From contig NZ_CP070490.1 in NCBI RefSeq assembly GCF_016925635.1, positions 3,106,001 to 3,170,000 on the forward strand: DNA of 64,000 bases, in the 5' to 3' direction. The stretch is from Lysinibacillus fusiformis. Its GTDB lineage: Bacteria > Bacillota > Bacilli > Bacillales_A > Planococcaceae. Positions 16,188 to 25,697 of the stretch are shown piece after piece. A program made the position numbers and the translations under genes. How positions within the stretch are numbered: position 1 is the stretch's first letter; every line of letters begins with the position of its first letter. The notes below the pieces were generated by a model. It saw only the letters and a list, made by a program, of their open reading frames with translations, was not told the origin of the DNA and did not search any database.

Positions 16188-18275
16188 ATGTCTGTTGAAT
16201 TGGAGCGAAGAATTGCTAAGCTTGAGGAGGAAATGGCAGATTTACGTCAGGAGTTGTCTTTATTAAAAGGCTCACAAAGCGCTGAAAAAATAAATACTCT
16301 TGATGCCAGACAGTCGATGATCAAGCAATCAGAACCAATAAAACCAAAACCAGTACTGGAGTCGAAGCCTATCCCGACTAAAGTAACGGAAAAAGAAGTG
16401 CAACCACAGCCATCGATGGAGGAACGTGTTATGTGGGCACTTCCAAAAGTATTCATGGTTATTTTAGTAATGGGCGTACTTTGGGGTCTAAAACTTGTAA
16501 GTGATTATGGTTATTTATCGAATGGCGTGAAAATCATCCTTGCCTATGCACTATCGGTAGGGTTAGCGGTTATAGCCTATGCACTAGAACGTAGAAAAGT
16601 AGGCTCAACGGCGATAACGATTTCTTTATACGGTGGGGCATTTATTGTTGGTATTTTAACAACTGCAGCGAGTGCCATTTTATACGAAATCATTGGTCTT
16701 ACCCCAGCACTAGGCATTACGCTACTTTATATAGCCTATGGTATCGCCATTAGCTATTTGAAGAAAAATGAAGCACTAACTGTTTTTGTTGCCTTTACAT
16801 CATTATTACTGCCTTATTTACTAGAATATATGGATTTTAGTGCCGTCATTATCTTACTATTTGTGATTGTCTTGTTTGCTGCATTGCAATGGGTCATTTA
16901 TCAGCACAAGCAAAAGCTAGCCCTTTATATTGCCACATTCTTTTCGGTGCTAGCGGTGAGCGTTGTAGCGTTTATGAATAGTGATCAGCAAGTAGTTTTC
17001 GCACTTGGTTTGATTGCGATTTTGGCAATCTATTACGCAATTTGGTGCCTACTGTATAATGCACAATCAAAATGGAAGCCGCTTCACATCGGTGTCCAAT
17101 TTTCTTTAGGCTCATTTAGTTTATTACTGCTGAATCTGATCATTCGTTCTCTTGAAAATGGAGAAATGCTACTCCTTATCTTAATAGTTTTATTTGGAGC
17201 ACTAGCGTTTTATAGCTATCGTCAAAAATGGCAGGAAGTATTGGATAGTGCTGTGACACTTGCGTTTATCACCTTCTGCAATATGATACTTCTATTGAAC
17301 ATACCGAATAAAGTGGATGATTTATTGTATCCACTGATTGCATTTGCAGGTGTGATGATGAGTTTACGAATACGTGCAAGTATAATGAAGGTCGTCACTT
17401 CGCTTTCTCTTGTGATGACATTTACACTAAACTTTTTCTTTCATGAACCGAGTCCGTTTTTCAGCATAGATCATTTAAGCTTATTTATGCCAATCATCTA
17501 TTTCATCATTATTTATTTATATGCAAGACGTCCAAAAGAGACACTCTCACCTTTTGAAAAGGTCATGAAGGATTTGTATGTAATCGATATTTTAGCAGTG
17601 GTCACAACTGGCTATTTCTTAGCCTATATTAGCAAACTAGATACCGTTTATTTTGCAGCAACAAATGACATTCCATACATGGTGTGTATCGTATTAGCTG
17701 CCTTATTTACTGGCTCTCTATTTGTAGAGGAAACCTATAAAGGACGTGCTTTAACGCCAGTTCTCGGCGCATTTTTCCTACTAGTCTCCTTGATGATTGG
17801 CACGAGACTGTCAATGCTGGAAAGTTTCAATAGTATTACTAGATTAATTTATATAGCAGTCATTGTAGCAATCATCGTGGATGTGCTTGTAAAAGGAATT
17901 ATTTATCGATTGTACGAGGAGCGTCTAGGGAAATATGTGGACGCCATTGTAAGCGGTGGTATCGTGCTCACGATGATTTCAATATGGGGGCTAATCCATC
18001 AATTCACGTATAATAACGTGCTTGATTGGAAGCTAAGCATCGCCCTTGCAACCATTACATTATTCTTAACAGCCAGTGTCTCACTATGGATTAGTTCCAC
18101 ACATCATTTAAAAACACTGCGCACAACAGGCTTTATTATTTTAGTCATCGCATTTATTAAGCTAATTTTCTTTGACTTATCTGCCCTTGATTTATTGATT
18201 AGAGCTATTCTGTTTATTACCATTGGTGGTATTGGGATGCTGCTGTCGGGTAGGTTGTTGAGGAAAAAGGAATAA
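16188..18275 (+). CDS. DUF2339 family polytopic membrane protein
   Basis: A 695-residue protein. The N terminus (1-30) is a coiled coil (LERRIAKLEEEMADLRQEL), followed by a Lys/Pro-rich linker to about residue 80 and then about twenty hydrophobic segments to the end. This architecture matches DUF2339 proteins, whose function is unknown. RBS GGGGAGG precedes ATG 16188. A bidirectional-looking hairpin at 18371 closes the unit. No neighbour suggests a role. Confidence 0.8.
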   Translation: MSVELERRIAKLEEEMADLRQELSLLKGSQSAEKINTLDARQSMIKQSEPIKPKPVLESKPIPTKVTEKEVQPQPSMEERVMWALPKVFMVILVMGVLWGLKLVSDYGYLSNGVKIILAYALSVGLAVIAYALERRKVGSTAITISLYGGAFIVGILTTAASAILYEIIGLTPALGITLLYIAYGIAISYLKKNEALTVFVAFTSLLLPYLLEYMDFSAVIILLFVIVLFAALQWVIYQHKQKLALYIATFFSVLAVSVVAFMNSDQQVVFALGLIAILAIYYAIWCLLYNAQSKWKPLHIGVQFSLGSFSLLLLNLIIRSLENGEMLLLILIVLFGALAFYSYRQKWQEVLDSAVTLAFITFCNMILLLNIPNKVDDLLYPLIAFAGVMMSLRIRASIMKVVTSLSLVMTFTLNFFFHEPSPFFSIDHLSLFMPIIYFIIIYLYARRPKETLSPFEKVMKDLYVIDILAVVTTGYFLAYISKLDTVYFAATNDIPYMVCIVLAALFTGSLFVEETYKGRALTPVLGAFFLLVSLMIGTRLSMLESFNSITRLIYIAVIVAIIVDVLVKGIIYRLYEERLGKYVDAIVSGGIVLTMISIWGLIHQFTYNNVLDWKLSIALATITLFLTASVSLWISSTHHLKTLRTTGFIILVIAFIKLIFFDLSALDLLIRAILFITIGGIGMLLSGRLLRKKE

Positions 18276-18370
18276 AATAAGAGGATATGGTTATCAGTAA
18301 AAGGTAGCCATCAAATACAAAATACCAAAGCGTATACCTTTTATTGTAACGATGTCAATAGGAAAGATGA

Positions 18371-18412
18371 AAAAACAGCCAAATGAGAGTTGAATTTCTC
18401 ATTGGCTGTTTT
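18371..18412. terminator. Bidirectional terminator between DUF2339 and pilin genes
   Basis: AAAACAGCC(A)AATGAGA pairs with TCTCATTGGCTGTTTT, with one bulged A. There is an A-run on the left and a T-run on the right, between two convergent genes. Confidence 0.8.
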
Positions 18413-18476
18413 CAATTGTCTAGAAAATCATAAAGATTCGCATTATGAATTATTTTCGTTGTTGTATATCAAATTA

Positions 18477-20138
18477 TTAGTTTTCTATAATAGAGCCTTC
18501 TTCAAGAGGTAATCTTCTACCATCAGGATTAGGTAATTCTTCGAAATCATCAGATGGTCCTACACCCGGTGGGAGAGGAGGTAAATTAGAGCCCTTGTAA
18601 ATTCTACCATTACCAATGAAATTAATGGAGTCAGCTACAACTGAACCTCTAATAGAAGCACTCCCGTCAATAATGAACTCAGCATTTGGTGCAATAACAT
18701 ATTGACCTGTAGAAGGTGTATTCCCAGAAAAAGTGATTTTGCTTCCTCCTGAAATAATATTACCATATACTTTAGAGCTCGCACCCAACGACATATTAGC
18801 ACTTTGGTTAAATAATGTTGCATAAAATGGTGTAATACTATTTAAAGTGAATTGTGATGAGCCTACGTAATAGAAATTTACTTTTGAAGGGTCTGCTGTA
18901 TTTGCGTTAAAGCCAATATCAGATTTAAGCGCAGTGAATTTTTTTACATATAAATTCAACTTTCCATTCCCTGTAACATTTATAGTTCCTTGTTCCATAT
19001 CAAAATCATCTACTAATAAATTTGCTTCACTGTTTACGTTAATAGTAATTGTTCGATTGGAAGTAATTCTAATTTTAGATAGATGTGTATCTGATGTTAA
19101 ATTGAATGTTGCATTATTTTTCAAATCGCCATTAGGATTTTCAGTTGATAATAGACCATTAGAAACTAGATCTACTTTATTAGGTAATGTATACTTTGGT
19201 AATAATGGAAGTATTGATAACTGGTTTAATTTATCCGTTGTACTTTTCCAAAAATCATTCGGTAAAAAGCTTTTTGGGTCAATGGCGAGTGGTGGTAATA
19301 TTGTTTTAGGGTAATGCCATTCTTTCTTTTGTTGTTGATTATAAGGGGTAATTGATTGCTTTGTACTATCTATATTGATATTTCCACCAGTTGAACCATT
19401 TTCAGTAAGAATCTTGCCTGAATAGTTATTAAAAATAATATTCCCATATTTTAAAGATGTGTCCCCATGAATTTCGCCACTACTAGTAAATACAATATCT
19501 CCAGATGTTAAAACGGTATGATTTTCCCAACCTCCAGGTACAGTAGGTGGAGTAACATTACCGTTGCCATCTTCCTCATCATCACCGTCATCTAAATTAA
19601 TATATAGGGAAGGTATAAGTTTGATTTCTTGATCAACTACACGCTTCCTAGCAGAATCAATGGCCCCAGATGAAATGATTTTGACTTTAAAATCTACACT
19701 TGTTGGTTGTAGCTTAATAGATGCTACTTTATCTGTAGAGATAGTAAACGATGTGTCAGAAAAATATCCCTCATCAATTGCCTTATCAAATTCCTTTTTT
19801 AGAACAACATCTACATAATGCTGCATTGCCATTTGCTTTGTTAACTTTGGTAATTTATTAGCTTTACGATAAATATTTTGATCAGTAATCCAGTTCGTCA
19901 TTTCTTGAATTGCGTCATCCTCAATTTTTCTTAATTTAAATTTTACTTCCTCTTTAGCTAAATTAACCCCAGCCTCAGCAATATAAAACACCGCCTGATC
20001 TTTTCGCTCATAGTCTACTTGTTTTAGACTGTTAGAAGAGACACTGAGTAAAGAAATACCAAGGATTGAGATAATCACAACTAAAAATAACGCAAGCGCA
20101 AGCGCTGAACCTCGTTGATTTTTAATTTGTTTACTCAT
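18477..20138 (-). CDS. PilX-like pilin-associated protein with a C-terminal beta-rich (DUF7305-like) domain
   Basis: A 553-residue protein. The short basic leader MSKQIKNQRG is followed by a hydrophobic helix ALALALFLVVIISILG, as in PilX N-terminal domains; the usual Glu at +5 is missing. Residues about 200-520 are rich in Gly, Asn, Ser and Thr with repeated short strands (for example SANMSLGASSKVYGNIISGG), consistent with a right-handed beta-helix or DUF7305-type domain. It ends a three-gene minor-pilin operon. It could be the large tip-exposed or adhesive subunit (inference). The start overlaps the preceding stop by one base. Confidence 0.78.
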   Translation of the reverse strand: MSKQIKNQRGSALALALFLVVIISILGISLLSVSSNSLKQVDYERKDQAVFYIAEAGVNLAKEEVKFKLRKIEDDAIQEMTNWITDQNIYRKANKLPKLTKQMAMQHYVDVVLKKEFDKAIDEGYFSDTSFTISTDKVASIKLQPTSVDFKVKIISSGAIDSARKRVVDQEIKLIPSLYINLDDGDDEEDGNGNVTPPTVPGGWENHTVLTSGDIVFTSSGEIHGDTSLKYGNIIFNNYSGKILTENGSTGGNINIDSTKQSITPYNQQQKKEWHYPKTILPPLAIDPKSFLPNDFWKSTTDKLNQLSILPLLPKYTLPNKVDLVSNGLLSTENPNGDLKNNATFNLTSDTHLSKIRITSNRTITINVNSEANLLVDDFDMEQGTINVTGNGKLNLYVKKFTALKSDIGFNANTADPSKVNFYYVGSSQFTLNSITPFYATLFNQSANMSLGASSKVYGNIISGGSKITFSGNTPSTGQYVIAPNAEFIIDGSASIRGSVVADSINFIGNGRIYKGSNLPPLPPGVGPSDDFEELPNPDGRRLPLEEGSIIEN

Positions 20139-20587
20139 TATTTTCCTCTCCTTTGAGTAATATCTGTTGTAGCTGTTCGACCATCTTCACTTATAATTTC
20201 AATTTTACCTCCGCGGATCGTAAAGTCGGAAATTTTATAAGCAATGACTTCTTCACTACCATTTGAATTTCGAATAATTTGATTATTTTCTAATCTATAA
20301 GTTGATACAATTTCTTCACCTAACCGTAATATGTGTAATTCTGTCGGAGGGTCTGTTGTTTCATCAGGTTCTGTTTTAAGGTCATCACTCTTCCGAAAAT
20401 CCTTCGTAATTATTTTTAATGCAAAAGATAAATCCTTAATATCACGATTATGTGTACTTTGCTCGAGTTGTTGTTTTGTAGCAGTTGTTACAATACTAAT
20501 ACTCAGCATTGATACGATAGCAAGAATAACAACGACTGTAAGCACTTCGAATAATGTAAGGCCTTTGCTATTTCGGAGCCACTTCAT
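20138..20587 (-). CDS. Minor prepilin (PilW-like)
   Basis: A 149-residue protein. Class III signal peptide with cleavage after Gly9 in MKWLRNSKG/LTLFEVLTVV, and Glu at mature position 5. ATG 20587 is preferred: GGGGGTG lies about 7 nt upstream and contains the alternative GTG 20596. The body is small and polar (YKISDFTIRGGKIEI). It overlaps the upstream minor prepilin gene by 20 bp and the pilX-like gene by 1 bp. Probable minor pseudopilin for pilus initiation. Confidence 0.85.
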   Translation of the reverse strand: MKWLRNSKGLTLFEVLTVVVILAIVSMLSISIVTTATKQQLEQSTHNRDIKDLSFALKIITKDFRKSDDLKTEPDETTDPPTELHILRLGEEIVSTYRLENNQIIRNSNGSEEVIAYKISDFTIRGGKIEIISEDGRTATTDITQRRGK

Positions 20588-21050
20588 CTTTTGCACCCCC
20601 TAGTATATACACATTTTCCATAGTTGCTTTGCTATTTGTACTGTTTTCAATAACTTCTAGATGCACATAAACCGCATTTTTATAAGTGTCACCTGCAGGG
20701 AATGTTTCTAATGTTAAATAGTAAGTAAAACGATCTTCTTCATGTGGTAGATATTTATACACTTGGTTAGTCGGTAGAGAAGACAAGGATGTTCCAGGGT
20801 TCTCTTCATCCAATGTATAGCCCCCTGCTAATTCTTTATAAGAAATAGCTCCACCAGACACATTATAAATCTCCTCCATCTTTTCTTGTGCCGCATAAGT
20901 AGCATCCATAATATCATTTGATTTATGCGTTGTTTTATTTGACTGAACGAGTAAGCCAAAAAATGAAATTAACACAATGCCTATTATTAAAAGGGCTGCG
21001 ACAACTTCAATCAAAGACATGCCTTGATTGTTTTTAAGGTATTTTTTCAA
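20568..21050 (-). CDS. Minor prepilin (PilV-like)
   Basis: A 160-residue protein with cleavage after Gly10 in MKKYLKNNQG/MSLIEVVAAL and the +5 Glu. The mature helix is followed by a polar domain (EKMEEIYNV, typical of PilV/GspI-like minor pilins). Start TTG 21050 is favoured by AGGGAGGG 7-8 nt upstream; the TTG at 21071 lies before that RBS. First gene of the leftward minor-pilin operon, divergent from the main pilus operon. Confidence 0.85.
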   Translation of the reverse strand: MKKYLKNNQGMSLIEVVAALLIIGIVLISFFGLLVQSNKTTHKSNDIMDATYAAQEKMEEIYNVSGGAISYKELAGGYTLDEENPGTSLSSLPTNQVYKYLPHEEDRFTYYLTLETFPAGDTYKNAVYVHLEVIENSTNSKATMENVYILGGAKDEVAPK

Positions 21051-21619
21051 ATGATTTCCCTCCCTATACAACTAGTGATATATCAATAGTTTGATCTATT
21101 TTGAGTATCCGAAAAATATTTTTTACATCTATATCTTATTCTATTTTGTTTTATTGATTTCTTTGCCCATTCCTATATAATGAGGACTTCTCAGAGCAAT
21201 GCTTTATCAGCCGTTTGAAAACTAACAAATCTTTCGTCATTTGGTGTTCATAAACATAGATTTCATGTAAGGTATGAAAAACCTCCTAAATGTCATGATT
21301 ATTGTTAATGCTAAAGATATAGTTAACTTCAATTTATTATAAAATAAAATTTTCTGCCTATGTAAGTAAATTCATAAAGATGATGAATTATAAGTAGTTG
21401 ATTAAGGCTATTATAACAAATTCCAAATATATATTGAATGAATTTTAAGGTTATGTATAGTTCTTTATGACTAATAGTTGAATTATTTTTGAATTTTCGC
21501 GTGAATTATCTAATCAAAATCGGAACAAAGTTGCATTTTGGTAGTGTCAGAATACCATAGTTGTAGTATCATTTGTATATAAATAGAAAAACCACTAAGT
21601 AAAATAAAGGATGATGTGG
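21051..21619. other. Long AT-rich divergent region between the two pilus operons
   Basis: About 570 bp of very AT-rich DNA between the minor-pilin operon and the vanW/pil operon. It must hold promoters for both directions, but none is close enough to consensus to call. I see no ORF with an RBS and no recognisable riboswitch. AAAAN5TTTT-like motifs occur (for example around 21341-21353), but they are expected by chance at this base composition. Confidence 0.45.
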
Positions 21620-22951
21620 ATGAAAACATACATAAAAATAATTAGCTTGTTTTTGGTAATTGTTCTAATTGTGGGATTTTTTGTTCCATCATTTGTGCTA
21701 AATGACACAGTTTTTGCTAAAGAAGGTCCCGAATCTTCAACCATTGGAGGGATTGAGATCAATGATGTGAAAACATCAGATTTAGCCACAACTTTACAAA
21801 ATGCAATCTCAGAATGGCAAGGTGAGGAAATAGAAATTGTTAGTGATGGTATTTCCAAAACCATAGACCCAAAACAATTTGTTTTTGACACATCAGCAGC
21901 TATTGCTCAGTACGAAATGCTGACAAAAAAGCCTTGGTATGCATTTTGGCAAAAAGAGAAAATTGTTCATATTCCCATTCCTGTTACCGTTAATGAAGTA
22001 ATTACACAGCAAATAGATGAAGCAGGTATTTGGGATACAGATAAAACACTTCAGAAATTAATCTTACAGGCCAGCTATTTGAAGGAGCATAAGGTTGAAG
22101 CCGTGATCAATGAAGATTCCATGCAAACCGAGGAAAGGATTGCCTTTCAGATTGCCGAGCTACCAGCAAATAGTCAAGGGGTAGCGAAAATCATTCCGTT
22201 ATTAAATGATGTTAATCTTGTTCCAAATCAATCAATCTCGTTGCTTACACTTTTAGGTGAACAGGCTGGGGTTGTCAATGATGCAGGTTTAGATTTTGTC
22301 GCGTCTATCCTATATAGTGTCATTCTTCAAACGGATTACGAAATTCTTGAAAGACATTCTCAGGAAATCAATCCAAGCTATTTACAGCAGGGAATTGAAG
22401 CGGATATCAATGCAGCATTAGTAAAAGACTTACAATTTATTAATCGTTCCGAACAGCTTGGTAAAATGAAAGCATCTATGGAAGGTAATCAATTAAAGAT
22501 AGAAGTTTTTGCAGCAGCGAAAGACAAGGACATTACAGTTCGCGTCAGCAAGGATAAAATCGTGAAGCCACGAATTATTTATCGCTATTCGGAGGATTTA
22601 AAAGCTGGACAAGAACGAGTGGAGCAAGAGGGTAAAGAGGGTTCAAGAGTGGAAGTGTATCGTTCCATTGTAGAGAACGGAGCAACAGAAGAACAATTCA
22701 TTAGTAGAGATTATTATGCACCTCAAAATCGAATTGTTACGCGTTCATCGCAGGAGCCTGTTACGATCACAACACCTACTCAAAACGTAGGGGCAGGAAC
22801 ATCAGATCCTGATTTAGAAGTGGATTTAGATGGGAATGGCTTGCCTGACGTGAAACCTTCAACACCAGAGGAAACAAAGCAAGAAGATGGACCAGAAATT
22901 GTCTATGGCTACTATGACAAGGGTGGCAATTTTGTACAAACAAGTCCATAA
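21620..22951 (+). CDS. VanW/G5-domain surface protein of the pilus locus
   Basis: A 443-residue protein with an N-terminal signal or anchor segment (about 4-30). The remainder is predicted extracytoplasmic. Residues about 170-260 resemble the VanW domain, and residues about 310-385 resemble a G5-like module (YRYSEDLKAGQERVEQEGK ... SRDYYAPQNRIV). The tail is acidic and Pro-rich (DLDGNGLPDV). G5 and VanW proteins bind cell-wall glycans, so it may guide the pilus through peptidoglycan (inference). ATG 21620 is preferred, 9 nt after AAAGG; ATG 21611 abuts that RBS. It heads the pilB operon. Confidence 0.7.
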   Translation: MKTYIKIISLFLVIVLIVGFFVPSFVLNDTVFAKEGPESSTIGGIEINDVKTSDLATTLQNAISEWQGEEIEIVSDGISKTIDPKQFVFDTSAAIAQYEMLTKKPWYAFWQKEKIVHIPIPVTVNEVITQQIDEAGIWDTDKTLQKLILQASYLKEHKVEAVINEDSMQTEERIAFQIAELPANSQGVAKIIPLLNDVNLVPNQSISLLTLLGEQAGVVNDAGLDFVASILYSVILQTDYEILERHSQEINPSYLQQGIEADINAALVKDLQFINRSEQLGKMKASMEGNQLKIEVFAAAKDKDITVRVSKDKIVKPRIIYRYSEDLKAGQERVEQEGKEGSRVEVYRSIVENGATEEQFISRDYYAPQNRIVTRSSQEPVTITTPTQNVGAGTSDPDLEVDLDGNGLPDVKPSTPEETKQEDGPEIVYGYYDKGGNFVQTSP

Positions 22952-22968
22952 CGATTGGAGGTATGTTT

Positions 22969-24639
22969 ATGGCAATGAAGCCAGGGCGTAAACGTTTAGG
23001 GGATTTACTGGTTGAATCAGGTGTTATCACAGCTGACCAGCTAGAGTACGCATTAACTACTAAGATGAAAAATGAGAAGCTTGGAGATTTCCTTATTAAA
23101 GAAAACTTCCTAACAGAGCAGCAGCTTATTGAGGTCTTAGAATTCCAGCTGGGTATTCCTCATATAAGCTTGAATCAGTTTTCAATTAGTCCCGAATTAT
23201 TACAGCTAATTCCTGCGGAGCTGGCAAAGCGGACAAATATTATGCCGATTCGCAAAGAAAAAAATAAATTGTTTATTGCAATGGAAGACCCGATGGATTA
23301 TTTCGCCATTGAGGAAGTTCGTATGACGACGGGCTGCCAAATCGAGACAAGTATTGCAGCAAAAGATGATTTATATCGGACGATAACAAAATACTATGAT
23401 TTGCAGGAATCAATGGATGCGGCCATGTTGGATTTGGCTGCCACAAGTACGGAAACACAAGACGAAATTGAGAATGAGGATTCACCTATTGTTCGTTTAG
23501 TGAATCAAATAATTGCCAATGGTGTCGCACAGCGCGCAAGTGATATCCATTTTGATCCACAAGAGACAGAGCTACGTGTCCGCTATCGAGTAGATGGTGT
23601 GCTTCGTACTGAACGATCCTTGCCCAAGCATATGCAAAATGTCGTATTGGCTCGTATTAAAATTATGGGTAATTTAAATATTACAGAAAATCGTATCCCA
23701 CAGGATGGACGTATTAAAACCAATGTTAATTTTAGACCTGTCGATATACGTTTAGCCACATTACCAACAGTCTATGGTGAAAAGGTTGTTATGCGTATTT
23801 TAGATTTAACCAATTCAGCCAATGATATTGATAAATTAGGCTTTAGTGCAAGTAATGAGGCACTTTTTAGGAAAATGATAGCCCATCCAAACGGTATGAT
23901 GTTGATTACTGGTCCAACAGGCTCAGGGAAGTCCTCTACGTTATATGCGGCACTTTCTCATTTAAATGAAGAAGGCGTCAATATTATTACGGTTGAGGAC
24001 CCAGTGGAATATCAATTAGATGGTATCAACCAGATACAAGTAAAAGAGGAAGTCGGCTTAACATTTGCGGTAGGTTTACGATCGATTTTACGACAGGATC
24101 CTGACATTGTGATGGTGGGGGAAATTCGTGACCTTGAAACAGCTCAAATTGCTATTCGTGCTTCACTAACAGGCCATCTAGTGTTAAGTACGCTGCACAC
24201 TAATAGTGCCATAGAATCTATTTCAAGACTACATGATATGGGAATTGAGCCATTTCTACTATCCTCTTCCCTTGTAGGAATCATGGCGCAACGTCTTGTA
24301 CGTAAAGTTTGTCGTGATTGTGCTGAGCCATATGTATTCACTTCTCGTGAACTTGAAATACTTGAAGAAAATGGGGTGGAGGGCGTAACGCATGGAAAAA
24401 AAGGTCGTGGATGTCCTGCCTGCAACCATACAGGCTACCGAGGGCGTATGGCGATTCATGAAATCCTCCCTGTTGATCGCCAAATAAAGGATATGATTTT
24501 AAATCGTGTTGGTGATAGCGTTCTACGTGATTATATGAATGAGAAAGGCTTCCATACCTTATTAGTAGATGGATTACTAAAGGTTGTAGCTGGCAAAACA
24601 ACCACATCAGAAATATTACGTGTTGCAAGTGCAGACTAG
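22969..24639 (+). CDS. pilB: Type IV pilus assembly ATPase PilB (GspE family)
   Basis: About 556 residues. The N-terminal GspE-N/MshEN domain (about 5-140; KRLGDLLVESGVITADQLEYAL) is followed by the AAA-type secretion ATPase: Walker A GPTGSGKSSTLY, Asp box DPVEYQ, Walker B DPDIVMVGEIRD, His box HLVLSTLHTN and a zinc tetracysteine (CRDC and CPAC). It powers pilus extension. ATG 22969 is preferred, 9 nt after TTGGAGG (22953-22959); ATG 22963 is too close. Followed 11 bp later by pilT. Confidence 0.94.
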   Translation: MAMKPGRKRLGDLLVESGVITADQLEYALTTKMKNEKLGDFLIKENFLTEQQLIEVLEFQLGIPHISLNQFSISPELLQLIPAELAKRTNIMPIRKEKNKLFIAMEDPMDYFAIEEVRMTTGCQIETSIAAKDDLYRTITKYYDLQESMDAAMLDLAATSTETQDEIENEDSPIVRLVNQIIANGVAQRASDIHFDPQETELRVRYRVDGVLRTERSLPKHMQNVVLARIKIMGNLNITENRIPQDGRIKTNVNFRPVDIRLATLPTVYGEKVVMRILDLTNSANDIDKLGFSASNEALFRKMIAHPNGMMLITGPTGSGKSSTLYAALSHLNEEGVNIITVEDPVEYQLDGINQIQVKEEVGLTFAVGLRSILRQDPDIVMVGEIRDLETAQIAIRASLTGHLVLSTLHTNSAIESISRLHDMGIEPFLLSSSLVGIMAQRLVRKVCRDCAEPYVFTSRELEILEENGVEGVTHGKKGRGCPACNHTGYRGRMAIHEILPVDRQIKDMILNRVGDSVLRDYMNEKGFHTLLVDGLLKVVAGKTTTSEILRVASAD

Positions 24640-24650
24640 GGGTGAAAGAA

Positions 24651-25697
24651 ATGACAGCATATTCAATCGTTGAATTATTAACACGTGCATTTGAAGAGAA
24701 AGCATCGGATCTACATCTAACAAAAGATATTCCACCAGTATATCGTATTCATGGGCAACTGGAGCATTATGGCACAGTGCCGCTAGAAACAGAAGATTTA
24801 AAGGAAATGGTAAAGGTCATTCTCCCTGTCCATAAACAACAGGAGTTTGAGGACAAAGGTGAAACTGACTTTAACTTTTCATTGCCTGGGAAATGTCGAT
24901 TCCGTGTCAACGCATATCATCAGCGAAATGAAGTAACGATTGCGGCTCGTTTAATTGAGGCTAAAATTCCTTCTATTGAAGCGCTCAATATGCCACAAGT
25001 GTTATATAAGCTTGCGGAAAAACCACAAGGCTTAATTTTAGTGACTGGCCCAACAGGCTCAGGGAAATCAACTACCTTGGCAGCAATGATTGATCATATT
25101 AATGAAACGAGATCAAAACATATTATTACGTTAGAGGATCCAATCGAATACTTGCATACACATAAGAAATCTGTCATCAATCAGCGTGAGATTGGTGTCG
25201 ATACGATGAGCTTTGCAAATGGTTTACGTGCATCACTACGTCAGGACCCAGATATTATTTTAGTCGGGGAGATGCGAGATTACGAAACCATTTCAACGGC
25301 TATTACGGCTGCTGAAACAGGGCATTTAGTCATGGCTACACTTCATACAAGTAGTGCACCAACAACGATCGACCGTATTATAGACGTATTTCCACCACAT
25401 CAGCAAAGTCAAATTCGTGTGCAGCTTGCGAATGTACTGCAAGGTATTGTTTCTCAGCGTTTATTTGTACGTAAGGATGTAAAAGGGCGTATTGCTGCGA
25501 CAGAAATTTTAGTACAGGCACCTGCCATCTCGAATTTAATTCGTAATGAAAAAATCCATCAAATTCCAAGTGTGATGCAGACAAGTAAAGCATTAGGTAT
25601 GCACACATTGGAATATTCGATGCAACACCTAATTACGACGGGTAAGATTTCACTAGAGGATGCACGACCATATATGAACGCTGGTGATTATAGTTGA
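24651..25697 (+). CDS. pilT: Pilus retraction ATPase PilT
   Basis: A 348-residue hexameric ATPase. Walker A GPTGSGKSTTLA, Walker B DPDIILVGEMRD and the PilT-type C-terminal motif AISNLIRNEKIHQIP (AIRNLIRExKxHQ family). ATG 24651 follows AGGGGTG with proper spacing; GTG 24642 lies inside that RBS. A dedicated retraction ATPase points to true dynamic type IV pili (twitching or DNA uptake) rather than a ComG-type pseudopilus. The stop overlaps the pilC start by 3 bp. Confidence 0.94.
   Translation: MTAYSIVELLTRAFEEKASDLHLTKDIPPVYRIHGQLEHYGTVPLETEDLKEMVKVILPVHKQQEFEDKGETDFNFSLPGKCRFRVNAYHQRNEVTIAARLIEAKIPSIEALNMPQVLYKLAEKPQGLILVTGPTGSGKSTTLAAMIDHINETRSKHIITLEDPIEYLHTHKKSVINQREIGVDTMSFANGLRASLRQDPDIILVGEMRDYETISTAITAAETGHLVMATLHTSSAPTTIDRIIDVFPPHQQSQIRVQLANVLQGIVSQRLFVRKDVKGRIAATEILVQAPAISNLIRNEKIHQIPSVMQTSKALGMHTLEYSMQHLITTGKISLEDARPYMNAGDYS

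Noticed and set aside
21181..21310. Possible cyclic-di-GMP riboswitch in front of the minor-pilin operon
   Set aside because: The conserved core positions of class I and class II aptamers are not recognisable.
21051..21619. ComK-type boxes (AAAAN5TTTT) in the divergent pilus region
   Set aside because: The motif is too frequent by chance in such AT-rich DNA, and I could not find paired boxes at the required spacing.
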